The notes below the pieces were generated by a model that saw nothing but the letters and a program-made list of their open reading frames with translations, was not told where the DNA came from and did no database searches. A stretch of 64,000 nucleotides of DNA from Siphlonurus alternatus. Taxonomy: Eukaryota > Arthropoda > Insecta > Ephemeroptera > Siphlonuridae. Positions within the stretch are counted from its first letter, which is position 1. Each line of letters starts with the position of its first letter. The stretch covers positions 30,015,969 through 30,079,968 of the forward strand of contig OX463778.1 in NCBI GenBank assembly GCA_949825025.1, given 5' to 3'. The position numbers and the translations under genes were made by a program. Positions 1-11,722 of the stretch are shown one piece after another.

Positions 1-1680
1 TTACAAGAGCTTTCTGCTTTTTTCCTCTTTTTTTTTTTAATGGAAAAAATAATAAAGAAATAAGAAAATGTTGCATAATATAATTATGTGTTATGTAATA
101 ATATACATGTCTTGCATTTCTTAATTGTTATTTTATTAATTATTTTTCTTAATTAATCGGCATTAATTGCATTACAAAAATCATTTTATTGTTGAATTAA
201 AGTTTCTTTTTTGTTTATAGATGGCCTTGCCATAGGATTTATTATATTTATATACAGACTGGTATATTTTATTGCTTGATATCAGCGGTAGACAGTATAT
301 AAGGAACTTCATGCAGTGCGCCGTAACCCCTCGTGCCTTCGTGCTCCTCCTCCTTTTTATTTTCTTTCTTCCCCTCTGCTGATAGTGTCGTTTATTGTCA
401 AGGGGGATATAAGGAAGTGTCTAGCGGTATAGTGCGAAAGTATTTTGGCAAGGGGTGGTAAGGTTAGCTTAGGGCAAGGTCGTTGTTCGGCGAAAAAATT
501 CAGGACAAAAGATTTTTTACAGCATACAGTGAAAGTAGCAAGCAATGGTAGACAGTGTTTAGACTTTTTTTGTTGTTAGATCGAGGGTGCGGGTTAGACT
601 GGTGGGATCGTCTACAGGCCGGTCTAGACTAGCTAACCTAAAAGCCAGTCAGCAGCAGGGCTATATAATATAAGGGATGTAGAAAGAGGGTGGGTGGGTA
701 CAAAGACCTCTCTGACACGGGGGAGGAGAGGGAGAGGGGTTGCCGCTGGCTGCTGTTGCTGCGGTGAGACAGACAGAAGGCCATGTATTATGGTTGCAAC
801 TGCCAGCAGGCGGTTTCTGTGTATGTGCCATTATAGCAGGGTGCAGTAGCAGCAGAGCAAGGGATAATACGTGAGAAGATGATGCAGGCAGCAAGGCTAT
901 GTGATATAGGGTAGCGGTTAGTTACAGGAGGGGAAGTAAAATATACCCTTAAAATTCCAAGAAATTTGTGCTTACTTCTTGTGCAACATATGGTGTAACG
1001 AATATCTCAGCTGTCATGTATTTTTTTTTAAACATCCCCCATTTTAATCCCTTGTATTTTTTGAATATTTGGTAGTTAGTGGCGTCGTCGATGGCGTCGA
1101 AAAAATAATACACAAGATTTTATTTCAATGGTAATAATTTATCAGAGGTATTATAAATCTAAATGTTGATTTTTTTAATTGAAGAAATTGGCTGGCTAAA
1201 TATTGTGCCCATTAGCATTGAAAAAGTGTCACGTGATAATGTAGAAATCACGTGACTCGTTTAGTTAGTCTCGAACTTACTGCGCAGTTCGATCCCAACT
1301 TGAAAAAATAAGGTATTTAGTTATAATTAAATATATTGTGTTTTTTGTAAGAATACACCTTCCTTGGTATCCATCTGTCCCAATTATTTACATATGGTGT
1401 ATATTTAGAAAATAATGTAGCGTTCTTAAAAAAACAACAAAAAAGAAGACTTGGCGATAAACCTGACCGCTCTCAATATAATATGAATTGATATGCTAGT
1501 GACAACAGGATATGTCGTTTGTTTTGTTTTCAAATTCTTATAAAATAAATAAAAAAGGAAGCTCATTATTTTCCCAATATATCATTTAAAATATAAATTA
1601 ATCACCACAAGAGAATTATTATAAAATAACTGAAGGACTTAAAAAAAAAATAGAAAAGAAAAGAAAGGAGCAAAAAGACA

Positions 1681-1800
1681 AGCGGCCGCGGTGGCGCTGG
1701 TTTCGCAAGCCGCGCTAGTTTGGAGGGAGGCGGTGTTGCCAGATTCGCGTGACCGGCTGCGGAGCGGCCACTGCGGTGACCGCGGCAGTGGCGACTGAGT
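1681..1800. promoter_or_regulatory. GC-rich CpG patch with CTCF-like site
   Basis: A sharply bounded GC/CpG-rich block within about 70 percent AT DNA. Positions 1688-1700 read GCGGTGGCGCTGG, close to the arthropod CTCF core (AGGTGGCGC). It also has the string GTTGCCAGA and the palindrome-like CCGCGG. A regulatory or insulator role is inference. Confidence 0.35.
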
Positions 1801-3579
1801 TCAGTGAATTGATGTGGCGACTCACGACGCTTGAAATTGTAATCCGCAATATCTGCACTTTTCAGTTAATCGATTTTAGGTCCTACACTCGTATTGCACT
1901 ATCGATACAGTGTACTGTATGAAATTGTAATATCTAGAATAATCTAGAAGACAGAGGACTATTGACATTTGCGCCGATAAAAGCTACTTTCAATGTTTGG
2001 AAATGAAATAAAAAATAAATATAATAATAGGCTCTCTTTTTAACCGTCTGTTTACAATCGTCTGTTTTTGCATTTGGTTGTCTCATAAATAATAAACGAA
2101 ATTATAACTTTAATATATTTTTTATATAACATAATATACAATTATTATAAGAATGAACTGTATTATGAGTACTGTGTAGTGATCAACATTATTATTATTA
2201 TTGTTATTATAATCTTACAACTCAACCTAAAAGCATGTTGTGAATATTTCAGTGTTCTCTTTTATGGCCGGGAGTTTCGCGTGTTGTTTATTCCATATTC
2301 TCTCTATTGATTTGCGTCCTGAAGGATTCTTTGTATTTTATTTCATTATTATTTTTTTTTTTTTCTTGAAAGTTATGCACAAGAATGCAAGCGGTGCCGT
2401 GCCGTCGCGTGTGTAATCAAGTCTTTGTTTCCCACCGGAATTGGGGCCCGGAGGTATATATACTGTAGAACGAGCGGTGGTTCTTGGTGCTTTGTAAAGG
2501 CTGGATAAATGGAGCATACATTGAACCGTCCTGCTGTTGCTGCTGTAAAACCCTTTTATTTTCCTCGTAGTAAAATAGAAGAAAAAAAATACTGGAGCAA
2601 AGGAAGACGCTAAGGAATTGTATAAGGGGAAGGGAAGGACTAAAAAGTAAACTCAGTACGACCAGAGACGAAGAGAGAGAGAGAGGGAAATATATTGCAC
2701 TGTATGAGAACCATTATATATATTATATAGGAGAGTTTTTGCTTGCTTGCATAAGAAAGCAAGAGTCTGAAGAGAGTTTTGTGAATGCAAGTTGAACGTC
2801 AACATAGAGTTCCCTTCTTCCTCCCCCCTCAAGCAGGGTATTATTATACAAGCAAGCGGGTGATGAATTCTTTACAACGAGCGATTCCTTCGTACTACTA
2901 CTAACTGTAATTTCCCAACTTTCAAGTTTTTTTTTATAAAGTTTGCTTAAAACTGAAAAGCTAACAAACCCACAATACTTTTTTTTTTTCTTATCTTTTA
3001 CCCTGCAGCATTATTTTTTTCTTTCCTTTTTTTTTTTTTTTTTTAAAGACAAAAGCCCGTCGAAGCAAGTTATACCAGCAGCGAAGAGCTGGGGGATTCT
3101 ACTTCAGTATTTTTTTGGGAAAAAATAAAGCAAACAAGCAGTCTTGCAAGTCTATACTCTCCAAATTTTTAATGGGGTATACCGGTATATCAAGTTCCAC
3201 ATTTTGCTGCATTACTAGTAGGTACTGCTTTTGTACTACTGCCTTTTGTGATAGTAAAATCATGATGTTGTATACTCTACTTTTTTTATATTAAGCTACA
3301 GAATAAAATCAAGTCACAAATTGCATCAAAATGAAAAATGACGTATTATACCACTTGATTGGTGTTACCATTATGTGATCAATGTACATACAGTTTGCAA
3401 TCCATAGAACTATCTCAATCGCCTTATTAAACCCCCTTATGAATATAATATTATTTGTATAATATACTATGTAGAATAAATATATAAATAATCTCTTTAT
3501 AATGACCATTTTTATGTCTACGGATGAACTTCCTGACTTCAGTGAGCTTTTGATGTTTTTCATGTAGTTCAAAACAACA

Positions 3580-3667
3580 TTACTATCAGAACCAAAAAGA
3601 TGTGCCCCTCTCCTTATGGAACTTATATATGCTATTCAGGGGTACACCTTTTTGGTTCTGATAGTAA
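3580..3667. repeat. 88-nt hairpin with about 29-bp arms
   Basis: The left arm (3580-3609) and right arm (3638-3667) are nearly perfect reverse complements: TTACTATCAGAACCAAAAAG pairs with CTTTTTGGTTCTGATAGTAA, and the pairing continues inward with about one mismatch. The loop is about 28 nt. The size and near-continuous pairing are like an animal pre-miRNA, but a tiny MITE is equally possible. Confidence 0.5.
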
Positions 3668-3879
3668 AATCAGAACTAGAATTTTTAAAAAGAATTTTGT
3701 ATTTATTAAAATATAACCCGGGCCTATATAGTAGTATATATAGAATAAATATAATGAAAGTGAGGCAAACATAAAAAAGAAACTTTTGTATTTTGTGATT
3801 CCAAGCACATCCATAATCATTTAGTTAGTTATCGATCTCTGTAGTGAGAGAGAGGATAGTGCTCTGTTTTTGAGGGTGT

Positions 3880-4130
3880 GTAGGTGGGTGCGGTTTTGCC
3901 GCGTGGCCTGGGGGGGGGGGGGGAACGTTCGAGGCGTGGGCGGTAGCTGCCGAGCGCACAGGAGGTACAGCGGTGCCTAGCTGGCGTTGCTCATGCGTAC
4001 TGGCGCCACCTAGCCCGGCCTACCGCAACATGGCTCGATACTCGCGCGAGCGCAAGTTGGGGCGTGCTATAGGAGGAGGGCGAAGGCCACCCACCAACAC
4101 GAGCGGTGCAGGTTGTGGATGTTTCCTGAA
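3880..4130. promoter_or_regulatory. GC-rich patch with strong CTCF-like site
   Basis: CpG-rich block beginning with a poly-G run (3911-3924). Positions about 3998-4013 read TACTGGCGCCACCTAG, whose complement contains AGGTGGCGCCAGT, an excellent fit to the published Drosophila CTCF core AGGTGGCGC. No exon-like open frame is evident, so a regulatory element is the best guess. Confidence 0.4.
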
Positions 4131-4583
4131 CTCTATATAATATCACGCTCTTGGGGATGTACAGTAGTGACCGTAATGATGATGGCGGTGTTCATCTCCT
4201 CCGCATACCAGTGTAACATGCACGCACTGCGTAAAGTTCGGAGAAACGAGGTGACTATAATATGTCAATCTTCCCGCAGATGATTACAACTCGCTTGGAT
4301 CATTAGGAGAATATAAACACAAAAATGATGTAATTTTAATAACATATTCAATTTTCTTTTATTAGTCATCATTTTATTCATTTCATCAAGATTTTCAACT
4401 TTATATATTACACTATTAAAAAAACTATATTCATCACTAAATCTTAAATTAAAATATGAATACGATGATAGATCATGATAGCATTAAAAAAGTTTCGCAG
4501 CAATTGTTTTAGTTCTTTGAGCAAGGTGCATTGAGGAGCAAGGGGGCGTGGATTCGAACCCAAACTCGCAAAACTTTCTAGCA

Positions 4584-4695
4584 ATACTTCCTGGCCTCTA
4601 AAAAATCCGAAAAAAAAGTTCGAGTAACAACTTTATATCCTCTATCCATTTCTGCAATAAAAAATTTTAACGTCGATAATCCACTGTTATAAAGA
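4584..4695. mobile_element. Half copy of the TGGAGTA MITE family
   Basis: Matches the right arm of the two full copies at 44415-44734 and 45339-45657, including CTCTATCCATTTCTGCAATA and the preceding CTCTAAAAAATC. The left arm is missing and the outer end has diverged, so this is a truncated relic. Immediately upstream (about 4549-4560) is GGATTCGAACCC, a B-box-like string that may be tRNA/SINE debris. Confidence 0.55.
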
Positions 4696-4811
4696 TTTGC
4701 AAATTCAAATTGTATATCTTGCTGACTTTACAGCATGGATCATGTCAATAAAATTGATACTGCATAACTTCTTTAGCATACTTAATAATTTTAATATTCA
4801 TTAAAATTAAC

Positions 4812-4814
<3 letters not shown>

Positions 4815-4852
<38 letters not shown>
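4815..4852. repeat. (AT)n microsatellite
   Basis: Uninterrupted AT dinucleotide run. Confidence 0.95.
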
Positions 4853-4858
<6 letters not shown>

Positions 4859-5217
4859 GAGACAAACATGAAACATATTATTTTACAATAATATAGCAAT
4901 GCATGTGGAGAGAGCATCAAGACAGGAAAGAAAATGTTATTTTTGGTGCGCATTTGTCAAATTCATTAAAAATAATAATGAAAATTCAATTTTCATTGTA
5001 ATAATTATGTATGCATCATGCATCCTAAGTCTACTTGTAAATTAAGCAATGCATTTATTTGTTATTACATTCCTGCAGCAAGAACACTGAAAAACTAATA
5101 TTATGTATATATAATGCATCAGTATAATATATTTTACCTTCATGTCTATTTTATGCAGTGCACGTTCACAACATTACCAAAAGCAATGATGTTGCTTGTG
5201 GTATTGACAAGATCTAT

Positions 5218-5218
<1 letters not shown>

Positions 5219-5261
<43 letters not shown>
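5219..5261. repeat. (AT)n microsatellite
   Basis: Uninterrupted AT dinucleotide run ending in ACGCGTATAG. Confidence 0.95.
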
Positions 5262-5262
<1 letters not shown>

Positions 5263-6627
5263 GCGTATAGAAGCCAATGCAACAACAACTATACACATTG
5301 TTACTAACAGTTGCAACTTTGTAGTGCATGCGCTGCAATGTCTATAATAGCTTACATATAGTATATACATACATATATAGCGTATTCTATCCTAATATAG
5401 CACATAGTATTTACCTATTTACGCAAGGAGATTATATTATAAGAGTATAATATGTATTTGTAAATATATTATATTTTAATATATAATTTGTGATTGCATC
5501 CTTCTGACGTTTAACGCTAAAATATATAACATTATTAAAAATATTACAAATGCACTCTAACATGATGTGCACGTGTAAGTATTATTACACGTGCAATGCG
5601 ATGGTATATTTTTATATATTTATTTATATTGCAGCATCGGAGCAATGACAATTAACAGTGAAATGTTGACACGTGCTGCAATTGCTGCCTAAGACTCATT
5701 ATCACATGCAGTGATCCTTTGAAAAAACTTATTGCTTTGTTCTTTTATGACGTGGTTTTTACTATATATAATTTTAAATTATACAAAATCGCATTTTAAG
5801 GATGAATCTCAGTTGCTTGAGATCTCTCAATCGTTGTTCCTGATTTCAACAAGACTTGCAGGGGACTTTGACCTCGCCATCAATAGGTGACATACAAATT
5901 TTGAAGTGAATGTATTACGTCTTATGCGTTTTGTGAAAACTGAAGTTTAACATTGGCCTTATGAACGGAAACCAAGAAATGGTGCTGTTGTGAGAAAACT
6001 GCCAGATTGAATTTGCTCAAAGCGTAAGCATTTAAGTTTTAATATAGAACATGATTCTTTATTTTTTAAAATTTAATTCATTCGATTCCGTCGTATACAA
6101 AAATATTCGTTAGCTCTGAAGTAAAACAATAATTATCGTTAAACAATAAACTGCAGAATAAACTACATTTATTTATTGAATACAATAACACATATCAAAA
6201 GTTTATCGTCATTGAACTATAATATATTTTTTTTTCGTTTCGAGTGAGGGTAATCCAAAGTAAATGGGAACTCTCCTCTGACCCTCATTGCACTGACCTC
6301 CCGCTAACACGATGGTACAGTACCTGCAGTGACCTCCGACACCACGCCAAGCACCCACAAGATAGCTAGCTGTCCCTCCTCATCTCTATATATACTTTTA
6401 TAATTATATATACAATGTATTTTATGCTCCAATATAAATATTTTTTAGATTTTTTTTAAGTCCGTAGACAAGATGTTTCTCTATCAGATGACGTTTGTTT
6501 AATTAATTCCAATTAATTAATTAATTTCCGTCATCGGTACGTATTATCATACATCTCGATTTGTTGAAATCAAAATTTCACTTTCAAATTTATTCATTTT
6601 CATTTTTGAGGTCGAATTTTTTTCCCA

Positions 6628-6628
<1 letters not shown>

Positions 6629-6678
<50 letters not shown>
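6629..6678. repeat. (AT)n microsatellite, left flank of inserted element
   Basis: AT run that stops exactly at the terminal CACGG of the 6679-8474 element. It is probably part of a longer AT tract split by insertion. Confidence 0.9.
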
Positions 6679-6681
<3 letters not shown>

Positions 6682-7032
6682 GGAAAAAACACTTGACAGT
6701 TTTCCTGTTAAATTTAGCTGTTTTACGCGGTTGTTTTTGTACCCATAATAAAAATTGGTTAAAATCAACAGAGTTGCTATTTTAGATTTTTACAAATTCA
6801 GAACTGTTGAATTTTAGACATTAGATGTGTAGAATTTGGTGTAGCAGTGTATGAATGTCAAAAACGACAGAGTTTGCGATGTAAGATTTATAGGTTCTAT
6901 CTTTTTAATTTTAACATTTCTACTCTTTTAATTTCTACAGTTTATTCCTTGATTCTACTGACGTATCTACTTCCTTATATTCTACAACTTTACTCTGTTA
7001 AATATATAATGTTCTAGAAGCTGGTATTAGAT

Positions 7033-7163
7033 GATGCAATTGATCTATTTATTGCATACAGTTTTTCTTTATACAAGAAAACATAAGTTCCATTTCGTAC
7101 AAGTGGACTTAAAAGTTTTCTTGTAAAGAAAAACTGTTTGCATTAAATAGATCAATTGCATCA
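7033..7163. repeat. Foldback with about 50-bp arms inside the CACTA-like element
   Basis: GATGCAATTGATCTATTT near 7033 is mirrored by AAATAGATCAATTGCATC ending at about 7163. The arms pair through CAGTTTTTCTTTA...TAAAGAAAAACTG and on to ACAAGAAAAC...GTTTTCTTGT, leaving about a 35-nt loop. It may be a nested MITE or a hairpin RNA source. Confidence 0.6.
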
Positions 7164-7494
7164 ACATGTAATACACCATCTTCTATATTATCGAACATTC
7201 CATCAAAAAATATTACAAGTTTCATAAGCAATATATAGTAAGTTATTGACAATATTATAATTAAATAATGTTTAGGGAGCAAACTAAATAAGCTAATCCT
7301 GAATAAAGATTTAAAATGGTTATAAGGGTTAATTCATTTAAAAAAATATAGATTTATTTATAGTAAATATTTAATTAAAAAAATTCAAACAATATACAAT
7401 ATTAGATGACTTTATTTGTACATTAAAAACATTATAAATTTTGTGAATGAGGTGAAGATGGAAATTTGTCACACTTGAACTCTATTTTTACACT

Positions 7495-7860
7495 ATTATA
7501 CTCAACAACTGACGTAAAGGAGCATCATCTTGAGGGTCAATTCTGGGTTTCCTTTCCATCTGGGTAGTTTGAATGGCCGTTCGGGGAAGTGGTGGTAGCA
7601 CAAGGGTGGTTGTAATCTGGACTGCATTCGCTAGACGTTCAGTGTGATGCATAATCCCCACATGGACGTCAACTATAAAAATGCACAGTTCTAGCATTAG
7701 TATTATTGCAAATTTATGGCAAGTAATCCTTCAACTTACCAAAAAATATGCACGTGTAGCGTTATAGCCCTCATCGCTCCTCAACGGTTCGAATATCGTC
7801 GGCCGTGTGAATTTGCCTCGAAAACACTCCGGCACGCAGTATTGCTGACCGCACGTGTCT
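7495..7860 (-). pseudogene. Possible decayed two-exon coding fragment
   Basis: Read on the minus strand, an open segment at about 7737-7858 (CVPECFRGKFTRP...) follows an acceptor-like TTTTAAG and ends at GGTAAGT. A second open segment follows TTTTTATAG at about 7673 and runs to a stop near 7491 (DVHVGIMHHTERLANA..., then LVLPPLPRTAIQTTQMERKP). The two segments do not join in one frame with the obvious splice sites: the direct join meets a stop. It is therefore either a relic or mis-delimited. I do not recognise a family. Its position entirely inside a transposon suggests transposon cargo or a remnant of a transposon gene. Confidence 0.25.
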
Positions 7861-8471
7861 TAAAATATTAACACAATTATTAAAACAACGAATGATGTAA
7901 CATTATAGGAAGTAAAATATTAATTTAACTTACCATCGATGATCCAGAATACATTTCACAGAGAGAGCACAACAAGAACTGAAATGACGCCTGCAGATTG
8001 AAACAGGAAATTACCAAAACGTGTCTGTCGCGCAGAAATAACGGTCATTTTATAACGTGGTAAAACGTTTAATTTTTGCAGAGTAGATGTGTTAAAATTA
8101 ATGTAACCGTTGAAACTTCAAAATGTTACAAAGTTTCTAACGTTGAATGTATGCTTACACATTGCCAAACTGTTACTTTGCTTTTTACATATTCTAACAT
8201 TTAATTTTCAACAATTTCGCACGGTTAAAAGTTACACCGTAAAACGTACTTCCCTTTTAACAGAGTAAAATGCAACTTTTACGTATTGAAATGCTAAATC
8301 TTACAATGCAACTGCGTACATTGATATTTAACAGGGTAGAGACTGTTGATTTTGACAGTCCTCGCTTAACAGTGTTTGGAACTGTTGAATTTAACACAGA
8401 ACTAGTTTATATTTAACAGGAATACTGTAGAATTTGTACTAACAGTTCAAAGACTGTCAACTGTTTTTTCA

Positions 8472-8474
<3 letters not shown>

Positions 8475-8556
<82 letters not shown>

Positions 8557-8558
8557 AT
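8475..8558. repeat. (AT)n microsatellite between two transposons
   Basis: About 84 bp of TA/AT repeat with a single break near 8545. It separates the CACTA-like element from the hAT-like element and supplies the ATATATAT copies that flank the latter. Confidence 0.95.
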
Positions 8559-9244
8559 CAGGGGCGGCTCGTGCCCCTTTTCCGTGGGGGTGCTGCCTGA
8601 CATGGGACCCGCAGAACACCATGGGGGGGTTTGGGGGGCGGAGCCCCCTAATGGCCCGCCGCAGGCGCGATTTTTTTTAAGGACACGCCCCCTTTTTAGG
8701 GTAAAATTATGACAAAATCATATAATAATGCTCTCAACAACGAAGCAGATATTATCTAAAATCAAAAAATGCATGCATTTTATTTATAATTTGTCATGAC
8801 ATGCACTTATGCGAGCCCTTTTGAAATCGTGATTGAATATTTCAAACTTAATATAATATCCAAATTTTAATTATTTTTTTTAATTCATAAGTCCTTTCAC
8901 GTGGTAAGAAACATATATTTATATAAAAATAAATATTGTTTTAAGCCCTTTTTTTTTAAATAATAGTGTCAATCAAACTGCATTCAAACTGCATTGTTAA
9001 TATGAAACCTGAATGTCTGGTATAATTTTTACGCAATGTATATAATGAACATCAAATAAATCGATCATGGTATCTACAATATGTACAAAATTAGGCAACA
9101 ACCAGAATCTAATATAAATTTTTAAAGACAAAATTTAATAAAAAAATAAAAAATGAAATTTATATAAGAAAAAATTGCATTATTAAACATTATTTCAATA
9201 TTATTAGTATTTATTTAATTGAGAAAAAAATAATCGTAATCCTG

Positions 9245-9360
9245 TTAAGGTAGAGATAACACGGATCAGCTGACCTAATGCTAAAAAAATCTCAGTCATG
9301 AAAATTACGAAAAAAAAAATAATAAAATGTTCTCCTCTACATCGCCTATCAGGTATCCGG
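9245..9360 (+). mobile_element. Left half of a TTAA-family foldback element
   Basis: It starts TTAAGGTAGAGATAACACGG and continues AATGTTCTCCTCTACATCGCC and CTATCAGGTAT, matching the left arm of the complete copy at 47548-47919. The right arm is absent. The sequence breaks where the TTCGGTGTAAG inverted repeat begins. Confidence 0.65.
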
Positions 9361-9361
9361 C

Positions 9362-9664
9362 ATTTTCGGTGTAAGACATTTCGGTGTAAGGAATGTTCGG
9401 TGTAAGCGTTCGGTGTACGGAACTTTCGGTGTAAAGAGATCTTGGTGAAAGGAAGATTCGGTGCTTTTGCAACGTTAATAAAACTGTTAAATATAAAATA
9501 ATGTAATTGTTTTTCAATTTATTAATACTTTTTCTATATGAGGTCAGAATTAGAAGAACTAGAAGAACTTATGCTATATATATCAATAGTCAGTACATGT
9601 TGTCAATATACACCGAACGCTTACACCGAACATTCCTTACACCGAAATGTCTTACACCGAAAAT
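9362..9664. repeat. Inverted repeat built of TTCGGTGTAAG units
   Basis: Arms 9362-9417 and 9609-9664 are 56-bp perfect or near-perfect reverse complements with a spacer of about 191 bp. Each arm consists of four or five tandem variants of TTCGGTGTAAG. The design, short tandem repeats in opposite orientation at the two ends, recalls foldback transposons and resembles the CCGAA-containing elements at 45.8 and 51.2 kb. Confidence 0.65.
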
Positions 9665-10451
9665 TCCTAGAATCCCTCTCGAGCGGTATAACAGATCAAA
9701 GATCCCAATTTTTTTATTATTGTTTTATTTTTTTTTTTTAGCCATGCAATATTTCTTTGATTACTATCGCATATTTGCTGCTAAATAATGTACTGCCGGT
9801 ACACGCAAACCCGGGAAAATAAGCTATATATTTTTCTCATCCTGGAGCAGTATAGTTAACGACGTTTTCTTATATTTTGTATACTCGTACACTTTTACAA
9901 CTTGTTTTTGTTTTATTGTTTTATTTTTATGTTTGAATTTTCACATTAATGGTATAAAATGCTGTAGTGAATAATTAATAAATAAATAGCTCCCATGTAT
10001 AATATATCGACTTGTTCCTGGTAAACTTATAATTTATAATAAAATACATGGGCGCGATTCACGAACGAATTAAGTTATCCAGATTTCTCACTTAATTAAT
10101 TCGATCGACGTTTAGTGCCATCGAGTTAGACTGGCGCTAACTGCGTGGTTAGTAAGAAACCTGTTGTTGTCGTTGTTCGAACGTGAGATCTCACGATTGT
10201 TTACATGCATGCACCACTTAATTTTCAAAAGACAAATGTGTTGGTTCTTTTGGGACAGTCATATTTTTATTAAAGTAAAATAAAAGTGCTGGTCTTCATT
10301 CCTCAGATGCTTCAATATATTTAGTCAATCTTTGTTAGTATATTCACTGATGAATGTAATTAAAATTTTGTTAATCTGCTCAATGAAACCATATTACAGG
10401 AAAGGTTTTCGAAGTGTTGTTCAAAATTATTCCCGCATGTCCAATACCACA

Positions 10452-10484
10452 AGCTCATTGGTTCTGTTGAACCAATGAGCTTGC
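10452..10484. repeat. Perfect 14-bp-stem hairpin
   Basis: AAGCTCATTGGTTC and GAACCAATGAGCTT are separated by four bases (TGTT). It lies inside the hAT-like element. Confidence 0.7.
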
Positions 10485-10800
10485 GGGTACTGCCGATCGC
10501 ACAGTCCCCGATCGCTCCAAAATCACACGGCTTGAGTGGGAGTTGAAGAGGAGGAGAATGAGGGTGGGAACACTGCTTTGGGCTACTGCTAGTAGTGGCA
10601 GTACCTTCCGCTGGGCAGCACTGAGGGAATAAATTTACGCGGCAGCGGCAAAAATTTCATGATTTTAAATGTTAGAACTGATAAAAATTTGCTGGAAAGT
10701 TCAGAAAAATTATAGGATTATTTGATATTTCTAATTGTGTGTTTGTTCCCAAAATTTCTGGGGGGGCTGCAGTACCGCAGTACTATAGTACGAGCCGCCC

Positions 10801-10803
<3 letters not shown>

Positions 10804-10865
<62 letters not shown>
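10804..10865. repeat. (AT)n microsatellite, right flank of hAT-like element
   Basis: AT run directly continuing from the element's terminal CTG. Confidence 0.95.
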
Positions 10866-10867
<2 letters not shown>

Positions 10868-11438
10868 TATTATTTGTAAAGGTCCTGTGTTTTAGTGTTT
10901 TATAAATATTATTTAAGTATAATATAATAATAATAATAAAAAATAATTAATATTAAATTTATCTCCTCTTTCCTCATTTTAGGTGGTCATTTTAAAATTA
11001 ATCTTTCTGAAGTGTCTTTTTGATTTATTAATTTTTTATATAGAGATGAATTGGCTATAAAAAACACTTTATATACTAATATTTTAATTTAAACCTAACC
11101 TTTAAGTCATAAAGTTTCTTATAATAATTAAATAAGGAATTATGATGCATAATAAAATAAATCTGTTCTAAAACTTAATTAATTTAAAAATATTAAGTTA
11201 AGTTAGGCTATAAATTTAATACCCGCGTGAAGTAATAACAACGAAAGAAACGCCAAGCAAGCAATTTCAGAACAGATGTCATCCAGATGTATTATAGTGG
11301 AATTAAAAATTCTTGTGGATATATGCCATTAATTGACTATTATGTCATTCAGATTTAAAAAAGGAATGTTAACGATTTGGATTTTTTTTATCTCTTTGCC
11401 AGAATTTTGAACTAAATTTGAGATATTTATTTTTATTA

Positions 11439-11654
11439 GGCCGGTCGCAGACCAGGATCGCATGATTTCGCTATTTCTACGATCGTAAGCTTACGATCGT
11501 ACGTTTCTCATTTAGAACCGGTTCTAAAATTTCTTATCATATATACGACAGCATATATACGAAGCTGTGCGCGCGCACAGCTGATCGCATTAGGTTCTTA
11601 TTATTTTTTTATCACATACGCTGCGAAATCATGCGATTCTGTCTGCGACCGGCC
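11439..11654. mobile_element. PIF/Harbinger-like MITE
   Basis: The ends are GGCCGGTCGCAGAC and GTCTGCGACCGGCC. The inversion continues inward through CGCATGATTTCGC / GCGAAATCATGCG. It is flanked by TTA on both sides (11436-11438 and 11655-11657), the 3-bp duplication typical of PIF/Harbinger. It is 216 bp with no coding capacity. Internal palindromes include ACGATCGTAAGCTTACGATCGT and a GTGCGCGCGCAC core. Confidence 0.8.
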
Positions 11655-11722
11655 TTAATATAATATATACTGTATATAGTTAAGTTATATTATTATTATA
11701 CTGTACATTAATACGGTTTTGA

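Larger units (their letters stand above)
1..6628. other. AT-rich non-coding stretch with two GC-rich patches
   Basis: No supportable coding sequence. It contains homopolymer T runs, (AT)n at about 4815-4852 and 5219-5261, a GC-rich patch at 1681-1800, a second at 3880-4130 (with a G run at 3911-3924), a hairpin at 3580-3667 and half of a MITE at about 4584-4695. TATA-like strings (for example near 296) occur but have no convincing initiator or downstream exon. Confidence 0.5.
6679..8474. mobile_element. CACTA/Chapaev-like non-autonomous DNA transposon (1.8 kb)
   Basis: The two ends are inverted: CACGGAAAAAACACTTGACA at the left and the complement of CACTGAAAAAACAGTTGACA at the right. Both ends abut (AT)n DNA, so the target duplication cannot be read. 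The subterminal 100-300 bp at each end are dense in CTGTTAAA/TTTAACAG motifs, as expected of transposase-binding subterminal repeats. CAC...GTG tips with an A-run suggest the CMC (CACTA-Mirage-Chapaev) superfamily. No transposase is encoded. On the minus strand, 7495-7860 holds spliced-looking open segments that may be a captured or decayed gene fragment. Confidence 0.65.
8559..10803. mobile_element. hAT-like non-autonomous element (2.25 kb)
   Basis: It begins CAGGGGCGGCTCGT and ends with the inverse, ACGAGCCGCCCCTG. It is flanked on both sides by ATATATAT (8551-8558 and 10804-10811), consistent with the 8-bp duplication of hAT elements, although the flank is itself AT repeat. CAG...CTG tips with a GGGGCGG core are typical hAT termini. 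No transposase frame survives. It carries passengers: a half TTAA-family element (from 9245), a 56-bp inverted repeat of TTCGGTGTAAG units (9362-9664), a fragment of the GATTCACGAAG MITE (about 10050-10165) and a small perfect hairpin at 10452-10484. Confidence 0.7.

Noticed and set aside
296..330. TATA-like promoter (TATATAAGG)
   Set aside because: AT-rich DNA yields many such strings. No downstream exon or initiator is convincing.
4549..4560. B-box-like GGATTCGAACCC as a tRNA gene
   Set aside because: No A box at the right distance and no cloverleaf; at most SINE debris.
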